Assembly (NCBI GenBank): GCA_016795155.1
Contig: JAEUIE010000027.1
Coordinates: 1-64,000, forward strand
Direction: 5' to 3'
Source of the DNA: Planctomycetia bacterium
GTDB taxonomy: Bacteria; Planctomycetota; Planctomycetia; Gemmatales; HRBIN36
DNA length: 64,000 bases
The notes beneath the pieces were generated by a model that had not been told where the DNA came from, ran no database searches, and worked only from the letters and a program-made list of their open reading frames with translations. Made by a program: the position numbers and the translations under genes. Of the stretch, positions 1 through 8,634 are shown piece by piece; the first letter of the stretch is position 1, and each line of letters starts with the position of its first letter.

Positions 1-129
1 CGCAAACGCAAGCCACGCACCAAGGAAGCATGTGATCAACTCTGCGGCCAGTGCCTCGACTGGTTCTCGCCTAATGAATGCGCCAACTACCTCCGACATG
101 CAGGATATGCGCCGCAAGAATGGAACTGA
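1..129 (+). CDS. Transposase C-terminal fragment, IS630-like
   Basis: Frame 1 is open from the window edge to a TGA at 127-129 and encodes 42 residues. The tail reads LDWFSPNECANYLRHAGYAP, which resembles the C-terminal end of IS630/IS-Tc1-type transposases common in planctomycetes, where a W-F/S-P-x-E-C-x-N-Y-x-x-x-A-G-Y ending is usual. Only the end is visible, so the DDE catalytic core, the terminal repeats and whether the element is intact cannot be judged. The family call rests on recall of similar tails and not on a search. Confidence 0.6.
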   Translation, partial: RKRKPRTKEACDQLCGQCLDWFSPNECANYLRHAGYAPQEWN

Positions 130-164
130 AAATGCTCTAGAGCCTTCCGCGGCGTACTAAACGT

Positions 165-1259
165 CTAGCGATACCGCGCCAACCAGTGGGCATACGGCGC
201 GGGCAACGTCTTCCAGGCTGCATTCTCCACACCGAGTTCCTTGGCGGCCTGGTAGGGCCAATGGGGGTTGGTCAGGAATGGGCGGCCGATGGTGGCAAAG
301 TCGATCTTGCCTTCGCGGATCAAGGTGTCAGCCCCGGCTGCTCCGTTGATAAACCAACTGGTGGTGCCGGGCAGACCTGTCTCGCGGAGCACTCTTGCAG
401 CAATATCGCCCAGCAGGTTCGGACCCCAGGGAATCTTCGCGGTGGGAGTGTTGAACCCGATGGAGACATCGACCGAATCGAGTCCATTCTGCTTCATCCG
501 TTTCAGCAGGACGATTGATTCCGAAATCATCTGCTCATCGTTGCCATCAAACTCGACGACACTGAAGCGAACGGTAAGCGGGCGGTTCTGCGGCCAGACT
601 TTACGAACAGCCTGCAGCGTTTCCAGCAAATAGCGTCCCCGGTTCTCGGCACTGCTACCGTACTGATCGGTCCGTTTGTTCGAGTAAGGCGACCAGAAGT
701 TCTGGGCCAGGTAGCCATGCGCGAAGTGGAGTTGAAGCCACTCAAAGCCCACGTCACGGGCACGTTCTGCAGCACGCACCACGTCGGCTTGCACGCGTGC
801 AATATCCTTCAGCGTCATCTCACGGGGGACACGCGAGAGGTTGGCACCAAACGCAATCGATGACGGTGCAATCGTCGGCCAGGACTTAGGCTGCCCCTCG
901 GGAATGTGATCATCCCCTTCCCAAGGCCGATTAGCAGAAGCCTTCCGACCCGCATGGGCCAACTGAATGCCAGGCACCGCTCCCCAGTGCTTGATGGCCT
1001 TCACGATAGGTGCGAGCGCCTTGGCCTGTGCATCGTTCCAGAGACCAGCATCCGCCCAGGTAATACGCCCTTCAGGCGACACTGCTGTCGCTTCCACCAT
1101 CACCAGACCCGCCCCACCCCGTGCCAGCGACGTGTAATGCACCCGATGCCAATCGGTAGCTTGTCCCTCCTCCGACATATACTGACACATCGGCGACACC
1201 ACGATGCGGTTGCGTAACGTGACATCCTTGAGGGTGTAGGAATCGAAGAGCGTGGGCAT
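165..1259 (-). CDS. NADH:flavin oxidoreductase (old yellow enzyme, YqjM class)
   Basis: The 364-residue product starts MPTLFDSYTLKDVTLRNRIV, the usual start of FMN-dependent TIM-barrel ene-reductases. PMCQY near residues 24-28 is the flavin-contact segment of the YqjM subclass. LHFAHGYL near residue 178 holds the paired histidines that bind the substrate carbonyl, and the C-terminal FATIGRPFLTNPHWPY is the phosphate-binding end. The family reduces activated C=C bonds of enones or nitro compounds with NAD(P)H in the cytoplasm; the natural substrate cannot be told. It is full length for the class and appears monocistronic. Confidence 0.9.
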   Translation of the reverse strand: MPTLFDSYTLKDVTLRNRIVVSPMCQYMSEEGQATDWHRVHYTSLARGGAGLVMVEATAVSPEGRITWADAGLWNDAQAKALAPIVKAIKHWGAVPGIQLAHAGRKASANRPWEGDDHIPEGQPKSWPTIAPSSIAFGANLSRVPREMTLKDIARVQADVVRAAERARDVGFEWLQLHFAHGYLAQNFWSPYSNKRTDQYGSSAENRGRYLLETLQAVRKVWPQNRPLTVRFSVVEFDGNDEQMISESIVLLKRMKQNGLDSVDVSIGFNTPTAKIPWGPNLLGDIAARVLRETGLPGTTSWFINGAAGADTLIREGKIDFATIGRPFLTNPHWPYQAAKELGVENAAWKTLPAPYAHWLARYR

Positions 1260-1588
1260 AGGGGGTCTCGTGGGGTTGGGAAGTGTTTAGGATATGATGC
1301 AACTTGAGTGGTGTCATGCATATGTGTACAGACAGGTTTACCAACATCATAGCCTGCTTGCACTGGCTTGATTCCTTGCCCTACTAACGTTGCCTATGTG
1401 ATATAATAACTGCAGCAAACTGTTTAACAGAACTTGCGAAGCCATCGCGAATGGTGTCTTATCTTTGATATATAAGGTTCGTGCGAGTACACGAAAGCAA
1501 GTGCATTCGCGAGGATAGAGAGGCTTCTCACTTATCAAGTAACCATCTCTTGCTTTGTGAAACAAATGAGAGATGCATTGGACCGCTC
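1260..1588. other. Intergenic region between divergent genes
   Basis: This 329-base gap separates the reductase start (minus strand) from the XRE/ImmA gene (plus strand). An open frame continues upstream of the chosen XRE start to 1481, but the extra 36 residues have no similarity I recognise and no ribosome-binding site. The clearest signal in it is the extended -10 promoter element listed separately. Confidence 0.5.
1399..1407 (+). promoter_or_regulatory. Extended -10 promoter for the XRE/ImmA module
   Basis: TGATATAAT is a perfect TGn-TATAAT extended -10 element reading toward the XRE/ImmA gene. No convincing -35 lies 17 bases upstream, which extended -10 promoters can tolerate. It would give a leader of about 175 bases before the ATG at 1589. 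Confidence 0.45.
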
Positions 1589-2734
1589 ATGGATCGTATA
1601 GAATCGATCAATACGAAACGAATCGAGTGGTGCTGTGCCGAACGTGGAACAGCCCTTGAGGACGTTGCTAATGCGATCGGTATCTCCGACTCTACACTTC
1701 AGCGAGTCATGGATGGTGAAAGCGGTCTAACGTTCAGGCAACTGCAAAGCCTCGCGGCTTACTTCAACCGAGGAATCCTCTTTTTCCTTGAGCCTGGACG
1801 TGTAAATGAGCAAAAGCTGTACACGCCACAATTTCGAACACTTACAAGCCAGAAGCCGGACTTGTCTCCAAAAGTCAAAGATCTCATCGAGAAGGCTGAA
1901 TGGTTTCGACATGTATTTTTGCATCTTCAAGAAGAGCTTGGAAAAGAGTGGCGCGAATTTTCACCACCGGAAATCGACCCAAGTAACATTCAGGTTGCAG
2001 CACGGGAAGTAAGAAGGTGGCTCGGACTTCGAGACCACAACACATTTGAATCATATCGTAAAGCTGTCGAGTTAAAGGGAATACTTGTACTTAGGAGCAT
2101 GGGATATGCGGGAGCATGGCAGTTCCCACGAGAGAGTACAATCGCTGGGTTTTCACTTTACTTCGAGCGCTGCCCAGTAATTGTCGTTCGAAAGCAAGAA
2201 TTCGAGGCCAGACAGGTTTTTACTCTGATCCATGAATTAGGACACATCCTACTTCACAAAGGCAGTTTCATAGATGAGGACAAGGATCTTTTTCACTATC
2301 AAGGTCGTGAACGCGATGCAAACCGTTTTGCCGGGCGCGTGCTCGTACCAAAGGCATTCTTGGATCAGATTAATGACCGTACACGACCCCAGAATGTATC
2401 TGCGTATGATGATTGGCTTTGGGAATATAGGGATCGCTGGGGCGTCAGTGCCGAAGTGATTCTTCGTCGACTATTGGATATCGGGCGACTTGAAGAAGTT
2501 CAGTACGAGGCATACCGAAAGTGGCGTGCTCAAGTGCGAACACCAATGACAAAGGGAGGAAGCAGACAATATCGACATCGCGAACCAATTCATATTTTTG
2601 GTCAATCGTATGTGCGATCAGTATTCGACGCGTTGCATACTAAGCGCATTACATTAGCTAAGGCTAGCACATACCTAGACAACCTTAAGGTGTCGGACTT
2701 GCATGAATTGGAGGCGCATCTTGCAAACAGTTGA
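1589..2734 (+). CDS. XRE-type HTH protein with ImmA/IrrE metallopeptidase domain
   Basis: The ATG at 1589 gives 381 residues. Residues 10-65 form a helix-turn-helix of the XRE/Cro type (ALEDVANAIGISDSTLQRV). The C-terminal half carries HELGH at about residues 215-219 and an ERDANRFAG segment near 241, the zinc site of ImmA/IrrE-family (DUF955) peptidases. Such fusions act as DNA-binding regulators or antitoxin-like partners, some cleaving a repressor. The next gene, a DUF4411 PIN-like protein, overlaps this one by 14 bases, a pairing I know from many genomes and read as a toxin-antitoxin-type module. The region is more AT-rich than its neighbours, which fits horizontal transfer. Confidence 0.85.
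   Translation: MDRIESINTKRIEWCCAERGTALEDVANAIGISDSTLQRVMDGESGLTFRQLQSLAAYFNRGILFFLEPGRVNEQKLYTPQFRTLTSQKPDLSPKVKDLIEKAEWFRHVFLHLQEELGKEWREFSPPEIDPSNIQVAAREVRRWLGLRDHNTFESYRKAVELKGILVLRSMGYAGAWQFPRESTIAGFSLYFERCPVIVVRKQEFEARQVFTLIHELGHILLHKGSFIDEDKDLFHYQGRERDANRFAGRVLVPKAFLDQINDRTRPQNVSAYDDWLWEYRDRWGVSAEVILRRLLDIGRLEEVQYEAYRKWRAQVRTPMTKGGSRQYRHREPIHIFGQSYVRSVFDALHTKRITLAKASTYLDNLKVSDLHELEAHLANS
2710..2714 (+). promoter_or_regulatory. Shine-Dalgarno that sets a TTG start
   Basis: GGAGG lies inside the end of the XRE/ImmA gene, six bases before a TTG at 2721. An in-frame ATG at 2703 precedes this site and has no ribosome-binding site of its own, so TTG 2721 is the better start for the DUF4411 gene and implies translational coupling. 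Confidence 0.65.
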
Positions 2735-3200
2735 CGCCTCTTCAATAATCCATGCGTGGGATACTTATCCGATCGAGAACTTTCCAAGACTCTGGGAATG
2801 GGTCGCGGAGCAGATTAACGATGGAGAACTTGACATCTGCCGCGTGGCGTACGACGCGATCACCCGCAAAATACCCGATTGCGACACATGGCTAAAAGAA
2901 AACGGATTCAGATGCTCCGAGATTACGAACGCTATTGCTCAAGAAGCATTACGCATAAAGACAATTCTCGGAATTCGTCAGCGATATAGTCCGAAAGGTG
3001 TGGACGAAAACGACCTCTTGATCATAGCTCGCGCATCGGTTGATGAAATTGATCTTGTATCTGAGGAGCGGCTACAACATCAGCTTCCATCCGAGATGGC
3101 ACATTGGAGAATACCTGCCGTTTGCAGACATGTTGATGTTGGAGTAAACTGCGTCCAATTCATTGAAATTATCAAGCAATCGGGGCGCGAATTGGGTTAA
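2721..3200 (+). CDS. DUF4411 family PIN-like protein, putative toxin
   Basis: The 159-residue product begins LQTVDASSIIHAWDTYP, with the early Asp expected of a PIN-type nuclease fold. LDICRVAYDAI carries the conserved E/D-x-C/V strand pattern, and a later segment reads GVDENDLLIIARA, matching the D-x-x-I-I-A-x-A motif of this family. DUF4411 proteins commonly follow an XRE/ImmA gene and are viewed as probable RNase toxins; that function is inferred from fold and context. It overlaps its partner by 14 bases. The C-terminus looks complete (about 160 residues is normal). Confidence 0.75.
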   Translation: MQTVDASSIIHAWDTYPIENFPRLWEWVAEQINDGELDICRVAYDAITRKIPDCDTWLKENGFRCSEITNAIAQEALRIKTILGIRQRYSPKGVDENDLLIIARASVDEIDLVSEERLQHQLPSEMAHWRIPAVCRHVDVGVNCVQFIEIIKQSGRELG

Positions 3201-3321
3201 TGTCCATTACAAGTTACGCTTGTTCGGAGAGGCAGTGCCGAAAGCAACCCATTCCGTCGATTCTAGCCAACTATTTACTGAAAATCATCTGCACTTACGT
3301 TGCACATTAAGTTCTCCACAC

Positions 3322-4128
3322 CTACTTCGAAAACCGATGTCTCACCGCCTTCAGACACAACCAGGTCATGAGCAACACCACGATGCCAAAGATCGTGGTG
3401 AATACTCCAGCTACGATCCATTCCTTGGTAGTGCGGGCGAGGCGTTCGGTGCCATCACGGTTCAGCTTCTCGCTAGTCAACACGACATTGGTAAGGAGTG
3501 CGAAGAAGAGCCAGAGAACGATGGTGAGCATGAACACGCCACCCGTCCAGTGAGGCCACTGGCCAGGGCCAGCAGGCTGCCTGTTCGCCATCAAAGCTCG
3601 ACGTTTTCCCCGGCGAATAAGCAGCACACCGCTGACAAGCAGAAATAACAGGATCAGCGAATGTAGTAGCAGATGTCGCAGTTCAGGGATCGAACCCGAC
3701 ATCGTTGCAGCTGGCTGCCACCACTGTTGCTCGTGGTCAGGCCAGTGAATCACCTTGTATCTCTTCCCTTCCACTTCCTGGCGTGTAGGCTGCGTACCTA
3801 CTGCACTGCTTTCGGTTTCAAACACCATCACGGAGACATCGCGGTCGTTGGTGTAAACCTTCTGGCCGCCAGGATGAAAGATGCCTTCAATCTGATTTTG
3901 ATGGGATGAAGGTCGGCTCCTCCCGTACCTGTTGCGATCAACCTGTTCCTGATAATGGTAAGCAGTTACTTCAAGTTCGCCTTCGATGTAGTGGGCCCGG
4001 TGCCAGTAAAGGTTGAACATCCCTGCTACCATGAACAGCCACATCAGTCCGATGACAAAGAGCAACACGCCCGCCACGATGGAGCCTAACCCTCTCCCCG
4101 GTGCTCGATTGCGGTAGACGATTTGCAT
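3322..4128 (-). CDS. Membrane protein, DUF3592-like
   Basis: The 268-residue protein has an N-terminal membrane helix (about residues 14-40), a soluble segment of about 110 residues, and three more helices (about 150-170, 195-220 and 238-262). The soluble part contains GIFHPGGQKVYTNDRD, similar in layout to DUF3592 proteins in which two helices flank an extracytoplasmic beta domain. No catalytic motif is seen. It is a stand-alone gene between the toxin-like module and the propeller gene; function unknown. Confidence 0.6.
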   Translation of the reverse strand: MQIVYRNRAPGRGLGSIVAGVLLFVIGLMWLFMVAGMFNLYWHRAHYIEGELEVTAYHYQEQVDRNRYGRSRPSSHQNQIEGIFHPGGQKVYTNDRDVSVMVFETESSAVGTQPTRQEVEGKRYKVIHWPDHEQQWWQPAATMSGSIPELRHLLLHSLILLFLLVSGVLLIRRGKRRALMANRQPAGPGQWPHWTGGVFMLTIVLWLFFALLTNVVLTSEKLNRDGTERLARTTKEWIVAGVFTTIFGIVVLLMTWLCLKAVRHRFSK

Positions 4129-4243
4129 GGCTGGTCTTCGCTGAGATGTCTGCTATAGATCATAGCGACTTTGCAGGCAGAAAACCCCGGCTCATTGGAT
4201 CGCGCACCCCAATAATCATGACATCCTTCATTTGCTTCAATCT

Positions 4244-5323
4244 TTACGGTTTGAACTCCTCAAATGTCTTTCCGTTAAACTTAAACACTCCGGCACCATT
4301 GGTGCCTACCCAGAAGTCGCCACGTTTGTCCTGGTAAATGGACTGAATCCAGATTTGCTTGGTATCTGCTTGTATGGGATAGCGGGTGAGGGTTTTGCCA
4401 TCGTACCGCCAGACGCCTTCGTTGTAGGTGGTCATCCAGAGGTGGCCTTGCTTGTCGGTCATGGCGGACGCGAAGTAGAAGGAGTCTTCTCCGACTTGGG
4501 CTTTCAGATCGCCCAGGCCGGGTTCTTGCTGGTAGTTGATCTGACCGCTATTACTCTTCGGCGAGATGTTGTAACGGTGCCTGGTGTTGCAGATCCAGAA
4601 CTTCCCTTCGTTATCTTCCACAATGGAGCGGATGCCAAAGGAGCCACCGCCAGGCACATTGGTCAAACGGTCTTCGTACAGCCAGTCGAAGGTCTTGCCA
4701 TCGTAGCGGACAGCACCCAGGTCGGCGGTGCCAAACCACAGGCTGCCACGCCGGTCTTTATAGATGGAGTAAACGTCGTACGGGGTATACCTGGCATTGG
4801 GGAATTTATCACGCGGGAGGCTAGCATAGTGGTCATCGCCACGCTTGGTTGTCGGGAAGGCCAACTGGTGTAAGGCGGTGCCATCATAGCGATAGACGGA
4901 CCCAGAGTTCTGGGCACCGCCGAACCACAAGTCATCTGGCTGCAGCTTCCATCCAGTACCGGGAGGATGCTTCTCTGCTACTTTCACCGTAGTGAATTTT
5001 TGCCCATCATAGCGGCTGACACCTTTGGTGGTATTGATGAAGATGTCGCCTGATTTGTGTTGCTGGATGCCACGAATTCGATTGTCAGGCAACCCGTGTT
5101 TCGTGGTGAACTGCGTCAGGGTTTTTCCATCATACCGAAAGACACCCTGGCCATCGCTGCCGAACCAGTGGTGGTTGCTCTTGTCCTGGAAAACGCTCCA
5201 GATACTCTTGCTCATTTCAGAAACAATGTCGCCTGGAATATGCCTTGGCTTTTGGTCGTTCCACGCGAATGTAGACTTTGTGACTAAAAGCGAGAAAAGA
5301 AAAACAGCATGATAAATAAACAT
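4244..5323 (-). CDS. Secreted beta-propeller protein (two-component regulator propeller repeats)
   Basis: A signal peptide (MFIYHAVFLFSLLVTKSTFA) is followed by about seven or eight repeats of roughly 45 residues, each centred on W-F/I-G/N-T and ending in a V-x-R-Y-D-G-K-T/F motif, for example GVFRYDGKTLTQF and GVWRYDGKTLTRY. This is the Reg_prop pattern that builds the periplasmic sensor of hybrid two-component systems. Here the protein stops after the propeller, so it is a free periplasmic propeller with no kinase attached. Its ligand and partner are unknown. Confidence 0.8.
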   Translation of the reverse strand: MFIYHAVFLFSLLVTKSTFAWNDQKPRHIPGDIVSEMSKSIWSVFQDKSNHHWFGSDGQGVFRYDGKTLTQFTTKHGLPDNRIRGIQQHKSGDIFINTTKGVSRYDGQKFTTVKVAEKHPPGTGWKLQPDDLWFGGAQNSGSVYRYDGTALHQLAFPTTKRGDDHYASLPRDKFPNARYTPYDVYSIYKDRRGSLWFGTADLGAVRYDGKTFDWLYEDRLTNVPGGGSFGIRSIVEDNEGKFWICNTRHRYNISPKSNSGQINYQQEPGLGDLKAQVGEDSFYFASAMTDKQGHLWMTTYNEGVWRYDGKTLTRYPIQADTKQIWIQSIYQDKRGDFWVGTNGAGVFKFNGKTFEEFKP

Positions 5324-5512
5324 GAATGGCCTTATCTGGGTTTATGTACTGCCTAAAGGCTAACTGGTAATCTCAGGAAGCACAACTACTCAGACGCATG
5401 GATCGCGGAATGCAATAGCTGAAAAACCGTGAATTTGACAACTTCGCTCGTCCAATAAGGCCATTGGACAGCAAAAAGTCGACTGACCACACCGATTGCT
5501 GACCATCATTCA

Positions 5513-6394
5513 TCATGGTGTGATGTGGAACTGTCTGGGTTGTAACCCCATCGACCGGTCGCGGCAGTATCTGGTGCGGTAATCGGTGTATCGACGGGTT
5601 TGGGTATGATCACAGAGAACACATCCATACGTTTCGCTTTCTGTCTGCTGGGATGGTTGTCCATAGTAGTTACGTGAGAGTCGCTGATCCTTGCCAACAG
5701 GTCCCCAGCCGGGTGCATGGCACATCGGACATGGTGTAGACAGCCGACGTGCCAGCTTGCGTGCCAGCAAACCAATTTCCGCCATGCGTGTCGGATTGAC
5801 ATGGGCACGCATATCAGTCGCAACCCAGACCAATCCATCGGCGGACTGTTTTCTTGCGAGCTGGTAGTAGTATGCCAGATTTTTGGCATTATCGATGCCA
5901 GGGTAGATAGGCTCCCCGGGCTTCCAGACGTTGGGCCGCAATACCAGTGCATGCGAGGGGAACTGTGTCCTGGCGGCAAACTGTAGCAGTGCTTCGACGG
6001 AGTCCACCGTCTCGTGCTGGTAGCTGGTTAAGGTGTGAAATCGACGCATATACAGATGAAAATTCCGCCTGCGGTCGATGAAATAGAGCACTTCCAGAGA
6101 GAATGGAATGAAGGGATATCCTGGATTTGGTTCGAAACAGGCCTCGTTCGCCAGCCCATAGTCAGCATCGATTTGGTTCATTCCCCATTCGCATTTGCGA
6201 CGAGCGGTCTCCAGCACCGTACCAGTGGGTTCCACCTCCCTGGTAAAGGTACCAAGTTGATCGGTGTCCAGGGTATACTCAGTGACTGTTGCACCCAGAA
6301 TTTCCTGAAACGCTGGAGCCACTGCTATAGATTTCGCATGTTTCGTCGTCATGAGTATACATGCGTCATGATAGGGCGATGATTTATTCAGCAT
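5513..6394 (-). CDS. DUF6671 family protein, overlaps dabA
   Basis: The 293-residue protein fits DUF6671: an N-terminal segment ACILMTTKHAKSIAVAPAF, then LDTDQLGTFTREV, a central NEACFEPNPGYPFIPF-like stretch, and a C-terminal zinc-ribbon-like part with CPMC near residue 219, CVLCD near 256 and a final RYC. The family has no established function. The ATG lies inside the last codons of dabA, an 11-base overlap that implies coupled translation in the order dabB, dabA, DUF6671. That context suggests, without proof, a role linked to inorganic-carbon uptake. The extended N-terminus aligns with the family, so the first ATG is preferred. Confidence 0.75.
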   Translation of the reverse strand: MLNKSSPYHDACILMTTKHAKSIAVAPAFQEILGATVTEYTLDTDQLGTFTREVEPTGTVLETARRKCEWGMNQIDADYGLANEACFEPNPGYPFIPFSLEVLYFIDRRRNFHLYMRRFHTLTSYQHETVDSVEALLQFAARTQFPSHALVLRPNVWKPGEPIYPGIDNAKNLAYYYQLARKQSADGLVWVATDMRAHVNPTRMAEIGLLARKLARRLSTPCPMCHAPGWGPVGKDQRLSRNYYGQPSQQTESETYGCVLCDHTQTRRYTDYRTRYCRDRSMGLQPRQFHITP

Positions 6395-8624
6395 GGTAAC
6401 TCCACTTCAGGTCGCGATTGAGCAGGTAAGGTTGATGATCGGTCGGGTCAATACAAGCCAAGGTGACCCAGCCATTGCCAAAGAGTTTCTTCAATACATC
6501 CTGTTTCTGGATGATGGAATCTACCGTGGTGCGCTTCGCATACACCACAGTCAGCAGACGCAGTGGTTCATGGTAAGGCTGATCATGGGCGGCATAGACT
6601 GATTGCAGCGGAAGTCCATGCATCAGGTCGCTGGCATTACCCTGCATCACGCCGAGCTTGCCAGCTACGTTGTGCGTGATCTTGCTTCCTGAGCCGTAAG
6701 CGACGTTGTTGAGAGTTGAAAAGAGATACTGGGAATTGATCCACTGTGCTACCACCATGGGTGCAGTAAGGATCGTGGTCAGAAACTTGCCTTCCGGATC
6801 GGTCTTCCAGTCGTAGGAGTGGAGGAAACAGCGACCATCGAGGTTGAGGTGCCGTGTCAGTTCCCTGGGCCCGACGATAAAAGCTGCGTTTCGTGCCAGT
6901 CCCCATTCCGGCCGTACTTCCGCCCAGTCACTGCTTCGCCTGACGGTTTCCCGCACCGCTTTCTGGCCCGTCAACGAAGGCAGGCCAAAGGTTCGGGTTC
7001 GTGTTTGTGCGTTGGCTTCCCGGGCTTTGGCCAGATCGGTTTGTAAATGGCTTAATTGTTCCTGGTGCTGCTCGGAAAGGCTCTGTTGCTGGAACAACTC
7101 GACCTGATCCGTAGTGGTATCATGCTCACCGGCAACAAACAGCGTATCCGATGGGATAAGCAATCCTCGTTCAGCCAGAGCAGAACGCACTTCATGGCGA
7201 TTCAGGATGGCAGCCAGAATCCGTGCGTTCCCCCCGCCGTGATTGCCTCCGCATGCACCGCAGTCCAGAGCCGAGGCATAGGCGTTGTTGGTAGTGCTGC
7301 TGCCATGCCCGCAGAATACCACCAGGGGAGCCAGGTTTTCTGTGAGACCCATCATGCGTAGTGCTGCTTCACCATAGTCGGCCTGCTGAGTAAGCGTGAT
7401 GTCATCGAGTACAGGTTCCGTTAATACCGGCGGAACTACCCTGCTGCGAACTGCTTCTGCCAGGTTCGATAAGCGGGCAGGCATGATGCTCTGCGCCAGC
7501 ATTTGCACGCCAAACCAGGGGCCCAGCATTTCCACGAGGGCGAAAGGTGTGGTGAAGTTGTACTTGAGCCATTGATAAAACCGGGTCGGCATCCGGAGCA
7601 GCGAACGACCCCTTTCATGCCGTTTCACACAACCAGATGGGGTATCGCATGCCTGCTCACCCACCTGATGCTGAGGCTTGAGCAGTACCGGGCAGGAATC
7701 ATAGGATTGTTCTTCACCATACTTCTTCACCTGCACAGACAGACCGAAGAATCCTGCAAACCCCAGGGTGTCATAGGAGCCTTGTGCTTCGATAGACCGC
7801 CGGAATGGTTCAGAGCGAACATCGATACAGAAGACCAGTTGAGCCTTCGGCCGCTTCTTAGTCGTGATAGCGGTTGTTCCGGTCTGCAATGCCAACTGCT
7901 GCAGCAGCGTGGTACGATACCGCTTTTCCCTGACTGGCATATCTTCCAGAAAGGATGGCTTGGGAGTATCAGCGGCATTCTGTGCCTTGACTCCCGGCCA
8001 CAGGATCCGTGTCAGTATCAATCGAACTGCAACATACTCCACGAGGGTGGCTGGACGCCGGGCAAACTCTGCGCGATTCTGCCAGAGTTCTTTCCATTTC
8101 ACATAGCCTGACCACCCGGGCAATGCCGCCAGGGACTGTCTGACGAAGTCCTCCTGTTCTTCTCGTGCGATTCCCAGTTCCCGCAGGCATTGCACGATGG
8201 CTGCCTCCGGCGATTCCGGCAACACTTCGAGCAGTTGGGTCGAATGCAGATCAGAATTCAGACGAGCATCGAAGCGTGCCAGATCTCGGAAGGACTGGTA
8301 CAACCCCTGTTCGCGGCCCGGCATACCGATGGTTGCTTGCCCTTCATCAAAATAGGCGGCACACCACTTGATCATTTCGCGATTCACCCGTTCACGACCG
8401 CTGCAAGCATCGCTGCTTGCCATGCGCTGCCGATCTGCCTCCAGAACTGCCTGCTCAAAAGGCAGATGTTCCAGTCCTTGAAGCGGATTCACGGCAATAA
8501 AGGTTTTCAGGGGCCAGACGGGGGCCACCATATCACTGGCACTGGTGACCAGTTCCTTGATGGAAATCCTTTCCGGGTTCGTTGCAGAACTGGCTCGTCG
8601 GGCGGACTGGGTCTGCACAAACAT
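6384..8624 (-). CDS. dabA: Inorganic carbon transporter subunit DabA (DUF2309)
   Basis: The ATG at 8624 follows AAAGGAG at a spacing of six and gives 746 residues; a longer frame upstream overlaps dabB and is less likely. LVFCIDVRSEPFRR near residue 265 and VVFCGHGS...DCGACGGNHGGG near residues 435-465 hold the Cys-Asp-Arg and His-Cys zinc site that resembles a beta-carbonic anhydrase active site. In the DAB system DabA sits on the inner face of the membrane with DabB and is thought to hydrate CO2 vectorially, driven by the cation gradient. The gene starts 10 bases after dabB ends, so the two are one operon. Confidence 0.93.
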   Translation of the reverse strand: MFVQTQSARRASSATNPERISIKELVTSASDMVAPVWPLKTFIAVNPLQGLEHLPFEQAVLEADRQRMASSDACSGRERVNREMIKWCAAYFDEGQATIGMPGREQGLYQSFRDLARFDARLNSDLHSTQLLEVLPESPEAAIVQCLRELGIAREEQEDFVRQSLAALPGWSGYVKWKELWQNRAEFARRPATLVEYVAVRLILTRILWPGVKAQNAADTPKPSFLEDMPVREKRYRTTLLQQLALQTGTTAITTKKRPKAQLVFCIDVRSEPFRRSIEAQGSYDTLGFAGFFGLSVQVKKYGEEQSYDSCPVLLKPQHQVGEQACDTPSGCVKRHERGRSLLRMPTRFYQWLKYNFTTPFALVEMLGPWFGVQMLAQSIMPARLSNLAEAVRSRVVPPVLTEPVLDDITLTQQADYGEAALRMMGLTENLAPLVVFCGHGSSTTNNAYASALDCGACGGNHGGGNARILAAILNRHEVRSALAERGLLIPSDTLFVAGEHDTTTDQVELFQQQSLSEQHQEQLSHLQTDLAKAREANAQTRTRTFGLPSLTGQKAVRETVRRSSDWAEVRPEWGLARNAAFIVGPRELTRHLNLDGRCFLHSYDWKTDPEGKFLTTILTAPMVVAQWINSQYLFSTLNNVAYGSGSKITHNVAGKLGVMQGNASDLMHGLPLQSVYAAHDQPYHEPLRLLTVVYAKRTTVDSIIQKQDVLKKLFGNGWVTLACIDPTDHQPYLLNRDLKWSYHAE

Positions 8625-8634
8625 GAAGTCTCCT

